Of a DNA stretch of 64,000 nucleotides, positions 9,929 through 19,721 are shown piece by piece (position 1 is the stretch's first letter; every line of letters starts with the position of its first letter). A program made the position numbers and the translations under genes. The notes beneath the pieces are model-generated. The model was not told where the DNA came from and did not search any database. It saw only the letters and a program-made list of their open reading frames with translations. Origin of the DNA: Alteromonadaceae bacterium (GTDB taxonomy: Bacteria > Pseudomonadota > Gammaproteobacteria > Enterobacterales > Alteromonadaceae); the NCBI GenBank assembly GCA_014872785.1, contig WKFJ01000045.1, positions 62,001-126,000 of the forward strand. The letters are read 5' to 3'.

Positions 9929-11098
9929 TTAGCCGAGTTGTTTCATGCCCTTAACTAACCCTTCTACTGTCATGGGCACCATCCTATCTTCCATTATTTC
10001 TTTGATAATTTGAATAGAGCCATAATAAGACCAATATTGCTCAAGCTGTGGGTTGATCCAGACCGCCTTAGTGAAGTGATTAAGCAGCCTTTGCATCCAC
10101 ACAGAACCAGGTTCTTCATTCCAATGTTCAACGCTACCACCCGGATAGGTTATTTCGTACGGCCCCATAGTAGCGTCGCCAACGATGATAACTTTGTAAT
10201 CAGCCCCGTATTTGTTGATTATTTGCCAAAGCGGAATAGAGTCAGTGCGGCGACGACTGTTGTCCTTCCACACACTTTCATAAATGCAATTGTGGAAGTA
10301 AAAGAACTCCAAATGTTTAAACTCTGCATGAGCGGCCGAGAAGAGCTCTTCACAACTTTTAATAAAGCCGTCCATTGAACCACCAATGTCGAAAAACATA
10401 AGAACTTTAACGGCATTATGGCGCTCTGGCACCATCTTAATATCTAAGTAGCCAGCATTCTTGGCTGTAGAGCCTATTGTGTCATTTAAATCTAGCTCTT
10501 CGGCTGCGCCTGTTCTGGCAAACTTTCTAAGCTTACGCAAAGCGACTTTGATGTTGCGCGTGCCTAGTTCAATATCATTAGCTAAGTTTTTGAACTCTCG
10601 TTTATCCCAGACTTTAACCGCAGAAAAATTGCCATTTTTATGCTGCCCGACTCTCATTCCTTCCGGGTTGTATCCATGAGCCCCAAATGGAGATGTCCCA
10701 CCTGTACCTATCCATTTGTTGCCGCCTTGATGACGCTTTTCTTGTTCTTCTAAACGCTTTTTCAGGGTCTCCATGAGTTCTTCAAGACCACCCATTTTCT
10801 GTATTTCTGCTTTTTCTTCGTCCGTAAATACGCGGTTTAGCTGTTTTTCCAACCAGTCCTTGGGGATATCTTTAAACAGATCCAAAGACTCAATGCCTTT
10901 AAAATAGTCTGAAAACGCCCTATCAAATCTATCGTAATGACTTTCGTCTTTTACTAGACACAACCTAGCAAGATGATAGAACTCTTCTACATCGGCAAAC
11001 ACCAAGTTTTTATCGAGAGCAGTGAGTAAATCTAATAATTCTCGGATGGTCGAGGGTACCTGATACTCACGTACTTTTAAGAAAAAAGGAATTAGCAT
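9929..11098 (-). CDS. CoxE-like VWA domain protein, partner of the MoxR ATPase
   Basis: 389 residues. The N-terminal 150 residues are helical and charged (EEFYHLARLCLVKDESHYDRF). A Gly-rich stretch (NKWIGTGGTSPFGAHG) follows, then a von Willebrand A domain with the MIDAS-like motif FFDIGGSMD (a variant of DxSxS) near residue 235 and the downstream IIVGDATMGPYE. Proteins of this build pair with MoxR AAA+ ATPases and help insert cofactors or remodel target complexes. The gene starts 11 bases after the moxR-type gene ends, so translation is probably coupled. The client is unknown; the RDD membrane protein downstream is the obvious candidate. Confidence 0.85.
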   Translation of the reverse strand: MLIPFFLKVREYQVPSTIRELLDLLTALDKNLVFADVEEFYHLARLCLVKDESHYDRFDRAFSDYFKGIESLDLFKDIPKDWLEKQLNRVFTDEEKAEIQKMGGLEELMETLKKRLEEQEKRHQGGNKWIGTGGTSPFGAHGYNPEGMRVGQHKNGNFSAVKVWDKREFKNLANDIELGTRNIKVALRKLRKFARTGAAEELDLNDTIGSTAKNAGYLDIKMVPERHNAVKVLMFFDIGGSMDGFIKSCEELFSAAHAEFKHLEFFYFHNCIYESVWKDNSRRRTDSIPLWQIINKYGADYKVIIVGDATMGPYEITYPGGSVEHWNEEPGSVWMQRLLNHFTKAVWINPQLEQYWSYYGSIQIIKEIMEDRMVPMTVEGLVKGMKQLG

Positions 11099-11109
11099 TT
11101 AGTCTTTCC

Positions 11110-11946
11110 CTAACGGCGAGACATGAATGCTAGTTTTTCAAACAAATGAATATCTTGTTCGTTTTTCAGCAGTGCACCATAAAGTGGTGGGATCGACTTC
11201 TTATCGCTTGCCTCATGCAACACCTCTGCAGGAATGTCTTCAGCAACGAGTAATTTTAACCAGTCTAGTAACTCAGAAGTGGATGGCTTTTTCTTTAATC
11301 CAGGTACTTCTCGTAGGGCGAAGAACGATTCTAAAGCACGAGACAAAAGGTCTTTCTTCAAGTCCGGATAATGCAGATTAACAATCTCTCGCATCTCATT
11401 CTCATCGGGAAAGTTAATGTAATGAAAGAAGCAACGTCGGAGGAATGCATCCGGTAGGTCTTTTTCGTTATTGGAAGTAATAATAACAACTGGACGCTGC
11501 TTGGCGACCACGGTCTCTTGAGTTTCATATACGTGAAACTCCATCTTATCGAGATCTAACAACAAATCATTTGGGAACTCGATGTCTGCCTTATCAATTT
11601 CATCTATTAATAGAACAACCCTCTTCTCTGCGCTAAAGGCTTGCCAAAGTTTTCCTTTTACTATGTAATTTTTAATGTCATGAACACGGTTGTCACCCAA
11701 CTGCGAATCTCTCAAACGCGATACCGCGTCGTATTCGTATAACCCCTGCTGGGCTTTTGTGGTTGATTTAATATGCCACTGCAATAATTCGGTATTTAAG
11801 CTATTTGCTAGTTCTTGTGCCAATACCGTTTTGCCTGTGCCCGGCTCGCCTTTAATGAGCAACGGTTTTTCCAATGCAATAGCAGCATTGACCGCCATTT
11901 GTAATTCTTTACTTGCAACGTAATTTTGGCTTCCGGTAAATGACAT
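11110..11946 (-). CDS. MoxR-family AAA+ ATPase
   Basis: 278 residues. Walker A is GEPGTGKT at residues 33-40, Walker B is VVLLIDEIDKAD near residue 110, sensor 1 is in VVIITSNNEKDLPDAF and the arginine finger region is FLRRCFFHYI, all standard for MoxR. It would act as a cytoplasmic chaperone-like ATPase with the VWA protein encoded next. It is first in a three-gene minus-strand operon and is divergent from cysK across a 203-base gap. The ATG at 11946 is preceded by a good GTGGAGAAA Shine-Dalgarno. Confidence 0.92.
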   Translation of the reverse strand: MSFTGSQNYVASKELQMAVNAAIALEKPLLIKGEPGTGKTVLAQELANSLNTELLQWHIKSTTKAQQGLYEYDAVSRLRDSQLGDNRVHDIKNYIVKGKLWQAFSAEKRVVLLIDEIDKADIEFPNDLLLDLDKMEFHVYETQETVVAKQRPVVIITSNNEKDLPDAFLRRCFFHYINFPDENEMREIVNLHYPDLKKDLLSRALESFFALREVPGLKKKPSTSELLDWLKLLVAEDIPAEVLHEASDKKSIPPLYGALLKNEQDIHLFEKLAFMSRR

Positions 11947-12149
11947 GTTTTCTCCACTGTGACAGAAATATTTTTGAAGTTATTCGGTCTGTATCTTAGC
12001 GCAAAACTTCAAACGCGTGTTTAAAAATCAGTTAACAACTAATTAACCATAACATATAGCAAAATGCACTTTTAATTTGGGTAATTCGGCCTAATCTAAT
12101 ACCCAACGGCGAGATGCGCCAATTTCCTACGAATGTAAAAGGAATCAAG

Positions 12150-13115
12150 ATGAAATTTTTTGAAGATAATTCACAATCCATTGGTAAAACACCGCTGGTT
12201 AAACTTAATCGAGTCGTAAACGGCAATGTTTACGCGAAAATGGAAGCTAGGAACCCAAGCTTCAGTGTTAAGTGCCGTATAGGCGCTAATATGATTTGGG
12301 ACGCTGAAAAACGCGGAGTACTTGACCAAAGTAAAGAGTTAGTTGAGCCAACGTCGGGTAACACTGGTATTGCGCTAGCATTCGTTGCTGCATCACGTGG
12401 TTATAAACTAACGCTCACAATGCCAGCTAGCATGAGTTTGGAGCGTCGAAAATTATTGAAAGCATTAGGCGCGAACGTTGTGCTTACCGAGCCACCAAAA
12501 GGTATGAAAGGTGCTGTAGCAAAAGCGCAAGAAATCGTAGCTTCAGATCCTGAAAAATATGTGCTTTTACAGCAATTTGACAACCCTGCTAATCCAGAAA
12601 TCCACGAAAAAACGACCGGGCCTGAGATTTGGGAAGACACTGACGGTGAAGTCGATATCTTTATTGCTGGTGTAGGTACCGGTGGCACCATCACAGGTGT
12701 TAGCCGTTACATCAAAAACACCCAAGGTAAGGCGATTAAAACGATTGCTGTTGAGCCGACAGATTCTCCAGTTATCACACAAGCGAAAGCCGGTGAAGAC
12801 TTAACACCTGGCCCTCACAAGATACAAGGTATTGGTGCAGGTTTCATTCCTGGTAACCTAGACCTCGACTTGGTAGACGAAGTAGAGCAAGTAAGTAACG
12901 AAGACGCCATGGCCATGGCTCATGAGCTTATGAAGCAAGAAGGTATTCTTGCAGGTATTTCTTCAGGCGCAGCCATTGTCGCGGCAAAGCGCGTTGCTGA
13001 AAGACCAGAAAATGCGGGTAAAAACATCGTGGTAATCATGCCTAGTTCTGCGGAGCGTTACCTATCTAGTCCATTATTTGCTGGAGAATTCACGGAAGCT
13101 GAGCTCGAACAATAA
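12150..13115 (+). CDS. cysK: Cysteine synthase A (O-acetylserine sulfhydrylase)
   Basis: 321 residues. It makes L-cysteine from O-acetylserine and sulfide using PLP. The PLP-binding Lys lies in [14 protein letters not shown], the substrate loop is [12 protein letters not shown], the phosphate-binding loop is [10 protein letters not shown], and the C-terminal part has [12 protein letters not shown]. These match CysK closely rather than CysM. The start chosen is the ATG at 12150, which follows AAAGGAATCAAG; an in-frame extension to 12114 would add residues not seen in the family. It stands alone, with hairpins at 13124-13141 and 13159-13181 downstream. Confidence 0.96.
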   Translation: MKFFEDNSQSIGKTPLVKLNRVVNGNVYAKMEARNPSFSVKCRIGANMIWDAEKRGVLDQSKELVEPTSGNTGIALAFVAASRGYKLTLTMPASMSLERRKLLKALGANVVLTEPPKGMKGAVAKAQEIVASDPEKYVLLQQFDNPANPEIHEKTTGPEIWEDTDGEVDIFIAGVGTGGTITGVSRYIKNTQGKAIKTIAVEPTDSPVITQAKAGEDLTPGPHKIQGIGAGFIPGNLDLDLVDEVEQVSNEDAMAMAHELMKQEGILAGISSGAAIVAAKRVAERPENAGKNIVVIMPSSAERYLSSPLFAGEFTEAELEQ

Positions 13116-13158
13116 TTACTTGAAATCTGTTTTTACAGATTACACCGATTTTTTTATT

Positions 13159-13181
13159 AAAGGGAGGCTTGCCTCCCTTTA
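13159..13181 (+). terminator. Hairpin terminator after cysK
   Basis: Perfect AAAGGGAGGC / GCCTCCCTTT stem with a TT loop, with a modest T-rich tail. A smaller hairpin AATCTGT-TTTT-ACAGATT lies just upstream at 13124-13141. Confidence 0.7.
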
Positions 13182-13241
13182 CTTTTGCTCATAAAAAAAT
13201 CAGACTATTCGCCTCCACTTTTTAGTTGTATAAGCCAAACT

Positions 13242-13706
13242 ATGAAACGAATCAGCACCATAATTTTTTTAGCCTTATTATCTCTGACGGCCTGTAAAAA
13301 AGAAGCTAGCACAGGCGGTGGTGGCCAAGGCAAATTTGGCATGATGCAAAATGATTCTGCCGAAGGCGCTGCATTGGAATTTTTCGACAGTATATACAAC
13401 AAGCGAGATCTGAATATCGCGCTTAAGTATTCCACTCCAAAAATGGCGCGTTTACTGCGGTCTTACCACACAACCAAAGCAGTCGCACGACACGTCATTA
13501 ACTTACGTTATGAAAGCAAAGTTAAGTTAGAAATAGACGCTGGTGATAATGTTGGGCGTCAGCAATACGCCACCAAACAACAAGTTTCCATCTATTTTTC
13601 TGGCACCTACCAAGGCAATACAATAGACGAGTTACGCACGGTGAGGATGATCCGCGAAGACGGATTATGGAAAGTAGATGCTATTTTGGCCGATAGATAT
13701 TCATAG
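13242..13706 (+). CDS. Predicted lipoprotein with an NTF2-like/DUF4878-type domain
   Basis: 154 residues from the ATG at 13242. MKRISTIIFLALLSLTAC is a lipoprotein signal with lipobox LTAC; a Gly-rich linker follows. Residues 45-154 show the pattern of small NTF2-like lipoproteins: a helical start (EGAALEFFDSIYNKRDLNIALKY) and a strand-rich end with VRMIREDGLWKVDAIL. Such proteins are anchored in the periplasm and mostly have no known function. In-frame codons upstream to 13185 overlap the cysK terminator and are excluded. It is followed by a strong bidirectional terminator. Confidence 0.78.
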   Translation: MKRISTIIFLALLSLTACKKEASTGGGGQGKFGMMQNDSAEGAALEFFDSIYNKRDLNIALKYSTPKMARLLRSYHTTKAVARHVINLRYESKVKLEIDAGDNVGRQQYATKQQVSIYFSGTYQGNTIDELRTVRMIREDGLWKVDAILADRYS

Positions 13707-13720
13707 AAAAATTTAGAGAC

Positions 13721-13749
13721 AAAAAAAGCTGCATCATGCAGCTTTTTTT
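13721..13749. terminator. Bidirectional terminator between the lipoprotein gene and ggt
   Basis: AAAAAAAGCTGCAT / ATGCAGCTTTTTTT stem with A and T tracts on both sides, serving the plus-strand lipoprotein gene and the converging ggt gene. Confidence 0.92.
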
Positions 13750-13777
13750 ATTTTGGATTAAACTAAACAAAAGCAAA

Positions 13778-15550
13778 TCATTGCCCTACAGCAATCCCCT
13801 CTCTTCTCGGGTCGGCACCGCCGATAAGAAACCCATCTTTAATCTGAATACCGTGTAAACCACTATTTAAGTCGATCACCCGTACGTTGTGGCCTTTAGC
13901 TTCAAGCGGTGCTTTAAGACTCTCTGCCGTTGTGCCCTTTTCAAGCGCAGTGTAATCATTCCGGTTCGTAACTTTAGGCAAATTAATCGCTTGTTGCATG
14001 TCCAAACCCCAGTCAAGTATTCCAACCAAGGTTTGTGCGACATAGCTAATAATACGACTACCACCAGGGGAACCAATTACCACCATAAGCTCGCCTTCTT
14101 CATCAAATACCATGGTAGGTGACATAGAACTTCTAGGACGTTTTCCGCCTTCAACAGCATTCAGTGCTCTGTAGCCGCCACGACTGGGTAAAAAGGCAAA
14201 ATCAGTCAATTGATTGTTTAGTAAGAAACCATCTGTCATCAAACCTGAGCCGAATGCAAACTCAATACTACTGGTCATTGACACCGCATTCCCCTCTTTA
14301 TCAACAATAGAAATATGCGAGGTATTAGGTAGGTCGTAAGAGTTATCTTTTTGTAAAAATGCCTGTGGATAAGCGCTACCTGGTCGCGCTCGTCTAATAT
14401 ATTTATCTAAACCAATGTCTTCAGCTCTACGAGACAAATAGGTTTTGTTAATCAACGCACCCACAGGGTTAGGCATAAAATCGGCATCGGCGATATACAT
14501 GTCTCTATCCGCATAGGCCAGTTTTGAGGCTAGCGTGAATAGGTGCATCGCATCGGCCTGATTTGGCGAGTACTGAGACATGTCAAAGCCTTCGAGCATC
14601 TTCAAAATCTGTAATACTGAAATACCACCGGAGGCAGGCGGCGCCATCCCACAGATTCGGTATTTCCTATATTCACCGCAAATTGGGTCGCGCTTAACTG
14701 CTTGGTAGTTTTTAAGGTCTGACAATGACAGTTTACCAGGTGCGATCGCCGCTTTTTGAACCTTGTTTACCATGCGTTTTGCGACATCACCTGTATAAAA
14801 GTAATCGCTACCGTTTTCAGCGATTCCTCTTAATACCCTCGCTAATTTGCCATTTTTTCTCACATACCCTGCTTTAATTGGTTTGCCGCCAGGATAAAAA
14901 TACACTTTGGTGGTTGTGAACTGGGTTAGTCCTGGATGGATATCTAACGCCACCAATTTTTCGAGTCTTGGAGTAACTTCGAAGCCGTTCTCCGCTATTA
15001 ATGCGGGGTCATCAAAAAGTTTACGCCATTCCAACTTACCAAACTCTTTATGAGCAATTTCAAGAGCTCGAACCGTGCCAGGAACGCCTACTGAGCGTCC
15101 GCCTACAACAGCTTCTTTCCAGGGGATTTTTTTGCCATCGCGCATGAATAAATAGGGTCCTACATCCGCTGGCGCAGTTTCTCGTCCGTCAAAGGTGTGT
15201 AAAGTCTTGGTTTTGTTATCCCAGTAAAGAATAAATGAGCCACCACCGATACCTGATGATTGAGGTTCTACTAGGGTTAACATGGATTGCACTGCGACCG
15301 CGGCATCAATGGCATTTCCACCCGCTTGAATTATGCGTTTACCCGCCCATGATGCATAAGGGTGCGCAGCATTAACAATGTATTCTTTGGCTCTGAATGC
15401 TTTTTTCTGGTTGTAGCCCGTAGCGGCTTCAGGCTCACCATCTTCTCTCACTTTTTTGTCTTGTGCATAAACCTCAAACGACAACAACAACATCGCAAGA
15501 GAACACCAAGTGAAAACAATTCTAAACACTCTTATTAATTTCCTTTTCAA
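13778..15550 (-). CDS. ggt: Gamma-glutamyltransferase (glutathione hydrolase)
   Basis: 590 residues. It cleaves and transfers the gamma-glutamyl group of glutathione in the periplasm or outside the cell. A signal peptide spans residues 1-29. The precursor is cut autocatalytically before Thr410 (DLPNTSHISIVD), which becomes the nucleophile of the small subunit. Arg123 in DGRETAP and the GSPGGSRII glycine loop are conserved. The cleavage motif is TSH where Escherichia coli has TTH. The TTG start at 15550 has no strong Shine-Dalgarno, so a nearby alternative is possible. It converges with the lipoprotein gene and is divergent from the rhombosortase gene. Confidence 0.93.
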   Translation of the reverse strand: MKRKLIRVFRIVFTWCSLAMLLLSFEVYAQDKKVREDGEPEAATGYNQKKAFRAKEYIVNAAHPYASWAGKRIIQAGGNAIDAAVAVQSMLTLVEPQSSGIGGGSFILYWDNKTKTLHTFDGRETAPADVGPYLFMRDGKKIPWKEAVVGGRSVGVPGTVRALEIAHKEFGKLEWRKLFDDPALIAENGFEVTPRLEKLVALDIHPGLTQFTTTKVYFYPGGKPIKAGYVRKNGKLARVLRGIAENGSDYFYTGDVAKRMVNKVQKAAIAPGKLSLSDLKNYQAVKRDPICGEYRKYRICGMAPPASGGISVLQILKMLEGFDMSQYSPNQADAMHLFTLASKLAYADRDMYIADADFMPNPVGALINKTYLSRRAEDIGLDKYIRRARPGSAYPQAFLQKDNSYDLPNTSHISIVDKEGNAVSMTSSIEFAFGSGLMTDGFLLNNQLTDFAFLPSRGGYRALNAVEGGKRPRSSMSPTMVFDEEGELMVVIGSPGGSRIISYVAQTLVGILDWGLDMQQAINLPKVTNRNDYTALEKGTTAESLKAPLEAKGHNVRVIDLNSGLHGIQIKDGFLIGGADPRREGIAVGQ

Positions 15551-15770
15551 TTCAGTTACGGGGGGCGGTTTAAAAATAAAACTGCATCTAGCTTAGTAAA
15601 TGTGAGTCAGGTGTCGCCGTTAGGCAAACAAATAAGCCTCGACGCATTACAATATTTTATACAACGTTACGATACAAAAAAACCAACCGATGTAAATACA
15701 TGCTCGTTCGGTCAACTTCCGGACTCAAAACCACTTAATAGTTCTATTAATATACCATGATGTGATATTA

Positions 15771-16427
15771 ATGGGAGTCTCTAAGCTATCTACAATAAGA
15801 TCTAATTCATTGACAATATTACAAAATTTTTCATTACCTCTTGCCAGAACACAGTGGACAGGTCCCTTTTGTTTATTGTTGTGCGCATTCGTACTCGAAC
15901 TGTCTCCGCTTTTTACCTATGAACACCTTGCCTACCACCGCGATTCCATCGCGACTGGTGAAGTATATCGACTGATAAGTGGGCATCTGCTGCATACCAA
16001 TTTTATTCACTTATTACTCAACACCGGCGGTGTCTTACTGCTTTGGTTACTACACGGTGATTTTTACAGAACAACCTCTTATTTAGCTCAATTTTTATTT
16101 TTTGCGCTGCTTTGTTCAGCGGGTTTATGGTTTTTTTCTACTGACATGCAGTGGTATGTGGGTTTATCCGGCGCAATCCATGGGATGTTTGTATTTGGCG
16201 CCGTAGACGACATAAAGCGAAAAATCAGTTCTGGTTGGATATTGTTGCTAGGTGTTGTGATAAAGATTGTTCTGGAACAAACCCAAGGAGCAAGTGAAAG
16301 CGTGGCCGTACTTATTGACGCAAATGTTGCGGTCGACTCTCACCTTTATGGCGCCATTGCTGGACTTATGTTGGCCGTTGGATACTTAGTAGTGGAGAAA
16401 GCAAAAACACCTCCTCCACTTAGTTAA
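15771..16427 (+). CDS. rrtA: Rhombosortase (rhomboid-like intramembrane serine protease)
   Basis: 218 residues from the ATG at 15771; a GTG at 15762 would add three residues. It has about six transmembrane helices. The rhomboid catalytic dyad is visible: Ser133 in GLSGAIHG and His191 in DSHLYGAIAG, with the N-terminal GHLLHTNFIHLLLN signature. The short form without extra domains and the overall pattern fit the rhombosortase family, which cleaves GlyGly-CTERM tails of exported proteins. A GlyGly-CTERM substrate, the S8 protease, is encoded 10.5 kb upstream. The 3' end stops 3 bases short of the converging S9 peptidase gene. Confidence 0.87.
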   Translation: MGVSKLSTIRSNSLTILQNFSLPLARTQWTGPFCLLLCAFVLELSPLFTYEHLAYHRDSIATGEVYRLISGHLLHTNFIHLLLNTGGVLLLWLLHGDFYRTTSYLAQFLFFALLCSAGLWFFSTDMQWYVGLSGAIHGMFVFGAVDDIKRKISSGWILLLGVVIKIVLEQTQGASESVAVLIDANVAVDSHLYGAIAGLMLAVGYLVVEKAKTPPPLS

Positions 16428-16430
16428 TTT

Positions 16431-18932
16431 TTAATCTACTGGCTTAACATGCGTTTCAAACAATTTGTAGATACGTCTGTATTCATCTAGCCAAGAGCTA
16501 GGTTGTCTGAAGCCGTGAGGCTCGACAGGATAAATTGCAGTTTCGAAATTTTCTTTTTCTAACTCAATGAGTCTTTGCACCAATCTCACTACATCAACAA
16601 AAAAGACATTATCATCAATCATGGGGGCATTAATGAGTAACGGCTTAGTTAACCCTTCTGCAAAATAAATAGGCGAACTGCGCTCAAAAGCGATCGGGTC
16701 GTCATCAGGTGTATTTAATATGTTTGAGGTATATCCGTGATTGTAATGAGCCCAGTCCGTTACCGGACGCAAAGCCGCACCCGCTTGGAATAAGTCAGGC
16801 TCAGTAAATAACGCCATAAATGTCATAAAGCCACCATACGAGCCGCCGTATGTGCCTACTCTATCGCGATCTACCTGCGCATTTTCAACCAACCAATTAA
16901 CGCCATCAACTAAGTCCTCAGTCTCAGGCTTACCCATTTGACGATATATGGCAGTTCGCCAATCTCTTCCATAGCCCATCGAAGCTCGATAATCCATATC
17001 CATCACAATATAGCCTTGCTGGACTAAAAAGCTGTGAAACATAAATTCTCTAAAATACCCAGAAAAACCGAGGTGGGAGTTTTGTAGGTAGCCTGCTCCA
17101 TGATTAAAAATAACAGCCGGATATTTCTTATTCGCTTCCATAAATTTAGGCATGTAAACACGTGAATATACTGGATGTTCTGTATGTGACGATTGCACTG
17201 GTACGACACTTGGCACTACCCAGTCAAATGCAGCGAATTCTGCAGATACAGTATTTGTTAATTGCGTAACAGATTCGCTCGACACTGGCACCACATAAAG
17301 TTCATCTGGCTTTGCCAACCTTGAGTGCGTCAACAGCAAACGGCTTTCATCGGGACTTAATTGATAATCAGTGCGGCCATTGAGCTCTGTTAACGTTTCA
17401 AGTTCTGCCGTGTCAGTATTAACGCGATATATCTCATAAATGCCAGGATGTTTTTTATTGGCCTGGAAATATATGAATTTATCATCAGCACTTAAGGTTA
17501 ATTCGTCGACTTCGAAGCTACCGGCAGCGATAGGACGTGCACCGCCATTTAGCGATTTAACATATAGGTTCGCATAGCCAGATTCTTCTGAAATGTAATA
17601 AAGAGTTTCACTCAAATTAAACCAGCCGAAACTGTTAAACTTATAAGAAATCCAAGCCTCATCGTGTAATCTGTGCTGCTGTTTTAGGGTTTTATTTTCG
17701 ACATCCAGCGTCGCTATCCAGCGGTCTTTGTTATCCCATGCCTCTAGCATCACGGCAACTTGCTGCCCATTGTTGTGCCACTGGATGGGACTTTGCTGCC
17801 AATACCAGTCTTGCATTAATCGAATGTCACGAGGCAATCGATTAACGGTATATTCTTCTCCTTTTGCCTGGGCATTCTCACGTTTTACTGAAGCAAGAAC
17901 ATCCTCGTTAAATCCCTCTAGGGTCTCATACCCCAGTTTTACACGCTTACCGGAAACTAAATCTAGATACCACAACTGATGGTTTACAGGTTCAGCATCG
18001 GCTACACGACGGCGCACACTTTCCGCTTTAATTCGACCATTTTCTTTTATGTAATTTGGCATGATGTCATTGTCACCGCGCCAAGGAACATCTTTGGTGG
18101 TCACTAGTATTGCATGAGCAGCGTTTGGTGAAATACTGACTTCAACTAGGCGGTGTGTCTTATCAAAATAAAACGGCTGGTTCGCAACATTATTATTTTG
18201 TTTCAAAATCGCTTGTTCATGAGCAAAGCGCTTAGCTCGGTTTTGGCGTTCTTGCGCAACATATTCAATTAACTTGATTTGTTCTTCGGCGATGTAATCA
18301 GGTGCGTCTTTATTCGCTTTAGGTTTATCCGCAAATTCCCAGCTAAATAACTTCTCTACCATTCCAGTCGCAATAGAAATTGCATAAATAGCGCTACCAT
18401 CTTGATACGATAGCTTGTCACTGGATAAAAATTTGAGGTTGCTTGGATTGCCCACACCTTTGGTGAGTTGCGTTACGTTGCTGCCTTTAGCATCACTTAA
18501 AAACACACTTTTGCGGTACACCCATGCTACTAGAGATTTAGAGCTATCAAAAACACGCTCAGAGGTATCCCATAAGTGCAACTCTGATAAGTTCACCAAC
18601 TCACCATTGTTGGTTTCACTAAGGTTATCGACACGCCATAAGTCTCTGACAGGACTACCTTCACGTTTTCTCGAATACAACACGGAATTGCCATCTGGCG
18701 ACCAAAACGCATTACTCGGACTGCGCCCCATCCAGTCTGGATCGGACATGATTTTTTCTAACGTAATATCGGTAGGCTCTTGCTTGTTCGCGAGTGCCGC
18801 TACCGGTGGTGGCACCATGTCTGGTGGCAAAACAGTAGGCTTAGACTGACCTAAAGATTCAGACGTTGCACTGCACGCCATCAACATAAATAAACTGCTG
18901 ACCAACAGCGATTTTGTTTTATTTATTCTCAT
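16431..18932 (-). CDS. S9-family (prolyl oligopeptidase/dipeptidyl-peptidase IV-like) exopeptidase, predicted lipoprotein
   Basis: 833 residues. MRINKTKSLLVSSLFMLMAC is a lipoprotein signal with lipobox LMAC. Residues about 50-590 form a beta-propeller built from WD40/TolB-like segments (SPDGNSVLYSRK, SADDKFIYFQA). The C-terminal alpha/beta hydrolase has the Ser in GTYGGSYGGFMTF, the Asp in APMIDDNVFF and the His in EPHGFRQPSS. It would remove dipeptides or cut short peptides in the periplasm. Family and catalytic residues are clear; substrate preference is not. It overlaps nothing and converges tightly with the rhombosortase gene. Confidence 0.92.
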   Translation of the reverse strand: MRINKTKSLLVSSLFMLMACSATSESLGQSKPTVLPPDMVPPPVAALANKQEPTDITLEKIMSDPDWMGRSPSNAFWSPDGNSVLYSRKREGSPVRDLWRVDNLSETNNGELVNLSELHLWDTSERVFDSSKSLVAWVYRKSVFLSDAKGSNVTQLTKGVGNPSNLKFLSSDKLSYQDGSAIYAISIATGMVEKLFSWEFADKPKANKDAPDYIAEEQIKLIEYVAQERQNRAKRFAHEQAILKQNNNVANQPFYFDKTHRLVEVSISPNAAHAILVTTKDVPWRGDNDIMPNYIKENGRIKAESVRRRVADAEPVNHQLWYLDLVSGKRVKLGYETLEGFNEDVLASVKRENAQAKGEEYTVNRLPRDIRLMQDWYWQQSPIQWHNNGQQVAVMLEAWDNKDRWIATLDVENKTLKQQHRLHDEAWISYKFNSFGWFNLSETLYYISEESGYANLYVKSLNGGARPIAAGSFEVDELTLSADDKFIYFQANKKHPGIYEIYRVNTDTAELETLTELNGRTDYQLSPDESRLLLTHSRLAKPDELYVVPVSSESVTQLTNTVSAEFAAFDWVVPSVVPVQSSHTEHPVYSRVYMPKFMEANKKYPAVIFNHGAGYLQNSHLGFSGYFREFMFHSFLVQQGYIVMDMDYRASMGYGRDWRTAIYRQMGKPETEDLVDGVNWLVENAQVDRDRVGTYGGSYGGFMTFMALFTEPDLFQAGAALRPVTDWAHYNHGYTSNILNTPDDDPIAFERSSPIYFAEGLTKPLLINAPMIDDNVFFVDVVRLVQRLIELEKENFETAIYPVEPHGFRQPSSWLDEYRRIYKLFETHVKPVD

Positions 18933-19095
18933 TTTATGGTTGTTCCTATTGGACGTTCCCTTTTAGTATAGGGTGTAAGGTTTATTCGGGAAGACTAAAC
19001 CAGATAATACCTCTGTGTAATTTGTAAAGATGACTCAGGTTGATCTTAACCTCAACAGAATTAGTACAACGATTAAAAATAATATGGACTCTACT

Positions 19096-19644
19096 ATGAA
19101 ACTTTTTACTAGATTAGCCCTACTCCCTTTGTTGTTCGTGTCTTTTTCAAGCTTTTCGAACGAGTGCCCCAGCGTCTTAAAACATATGAAGCGAAAATTA
19201 AATTCGCAAGAAACGGTTAACCTTTGCAAAGAATACCGAGGCAAGACTGTTTTATTTGTAAACACCGCGAGTTACTGCGGCTTTACACCTCAGTTTGAAG
19301 GTCTTGAAGCCTTATACAGCCAGTATAAAGAAAAAGATTTTGTTGTACTTGGATTCCCTTCGCATGACTTCAACCAAGAAGACAAAGACGAGTCGAAAAC
19401 AGCAGAGCTGTGCGAACTGACTTATGGCGTAAAATTTCCGATGTTTGAGGCGCTGTCTGTTAGAGGCGATGACGCTGACCCATTGTTCAAAATGCTATCT
19501 ACGCAATCAGGTGTTGAAGTTAAATGGAATTTTTACAAATACCTTATGGATAAATCGGGCAAAGTTACGGGCTATTCGTCTTACACCAAACCAGACGATC
19601 CTAAATTCATAGCCGATTTAGAAAACGCAATTACCGCACCATAA
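19096..19644 (+). CDS. Exported glutathione peroxidase-like protein (copy 1)
   Basis: 182 residues from the ATG at 19096 (an ATG at 19084 would add four). Signal peptide LFTRLALLPLLFVSFSSFS. The thioredoxin-fold peroxidase has the peroxidatic Cys in NTASYCGFTPQ, the catalytic Gln in FNQED and the Trp-Asn pair in VKWNFYKYL. The usual FPCNQFGxQEPG segment is altered to FPSHDFNQED: it lacks the Cys often used for thioredoxin-dependent turnover and is one residue shorter. Likely role: periplasmic reduction of peroxides, with an unknown reductant. A close paralogue follows 77 bases downstream. Confidence 0.87.
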   Translation: MKLFTRLALLPLLFVSFSSFSNECPSVLKHMKRKLNSQETVNLCKEYRGKTVLFVNTASYCGFTPQFEGLEALYSQYKEKDFVVLGFPSHDFNQEDKDESKTAELCELTYGVKFPMFEALSVRGDDADPLFKMLSTQSGVEVKWNFYKYLMDKSGKVTGYSSYTKPDDPKFIADLENAITAP

Positions 19645-19721
19645 ATTATAGTTAAACTTGCACTGAGAGGGTTTTCAGCATAAAACTATGAAAATCCTCT
19701 AATAACCTTTGAATTCCAGAA

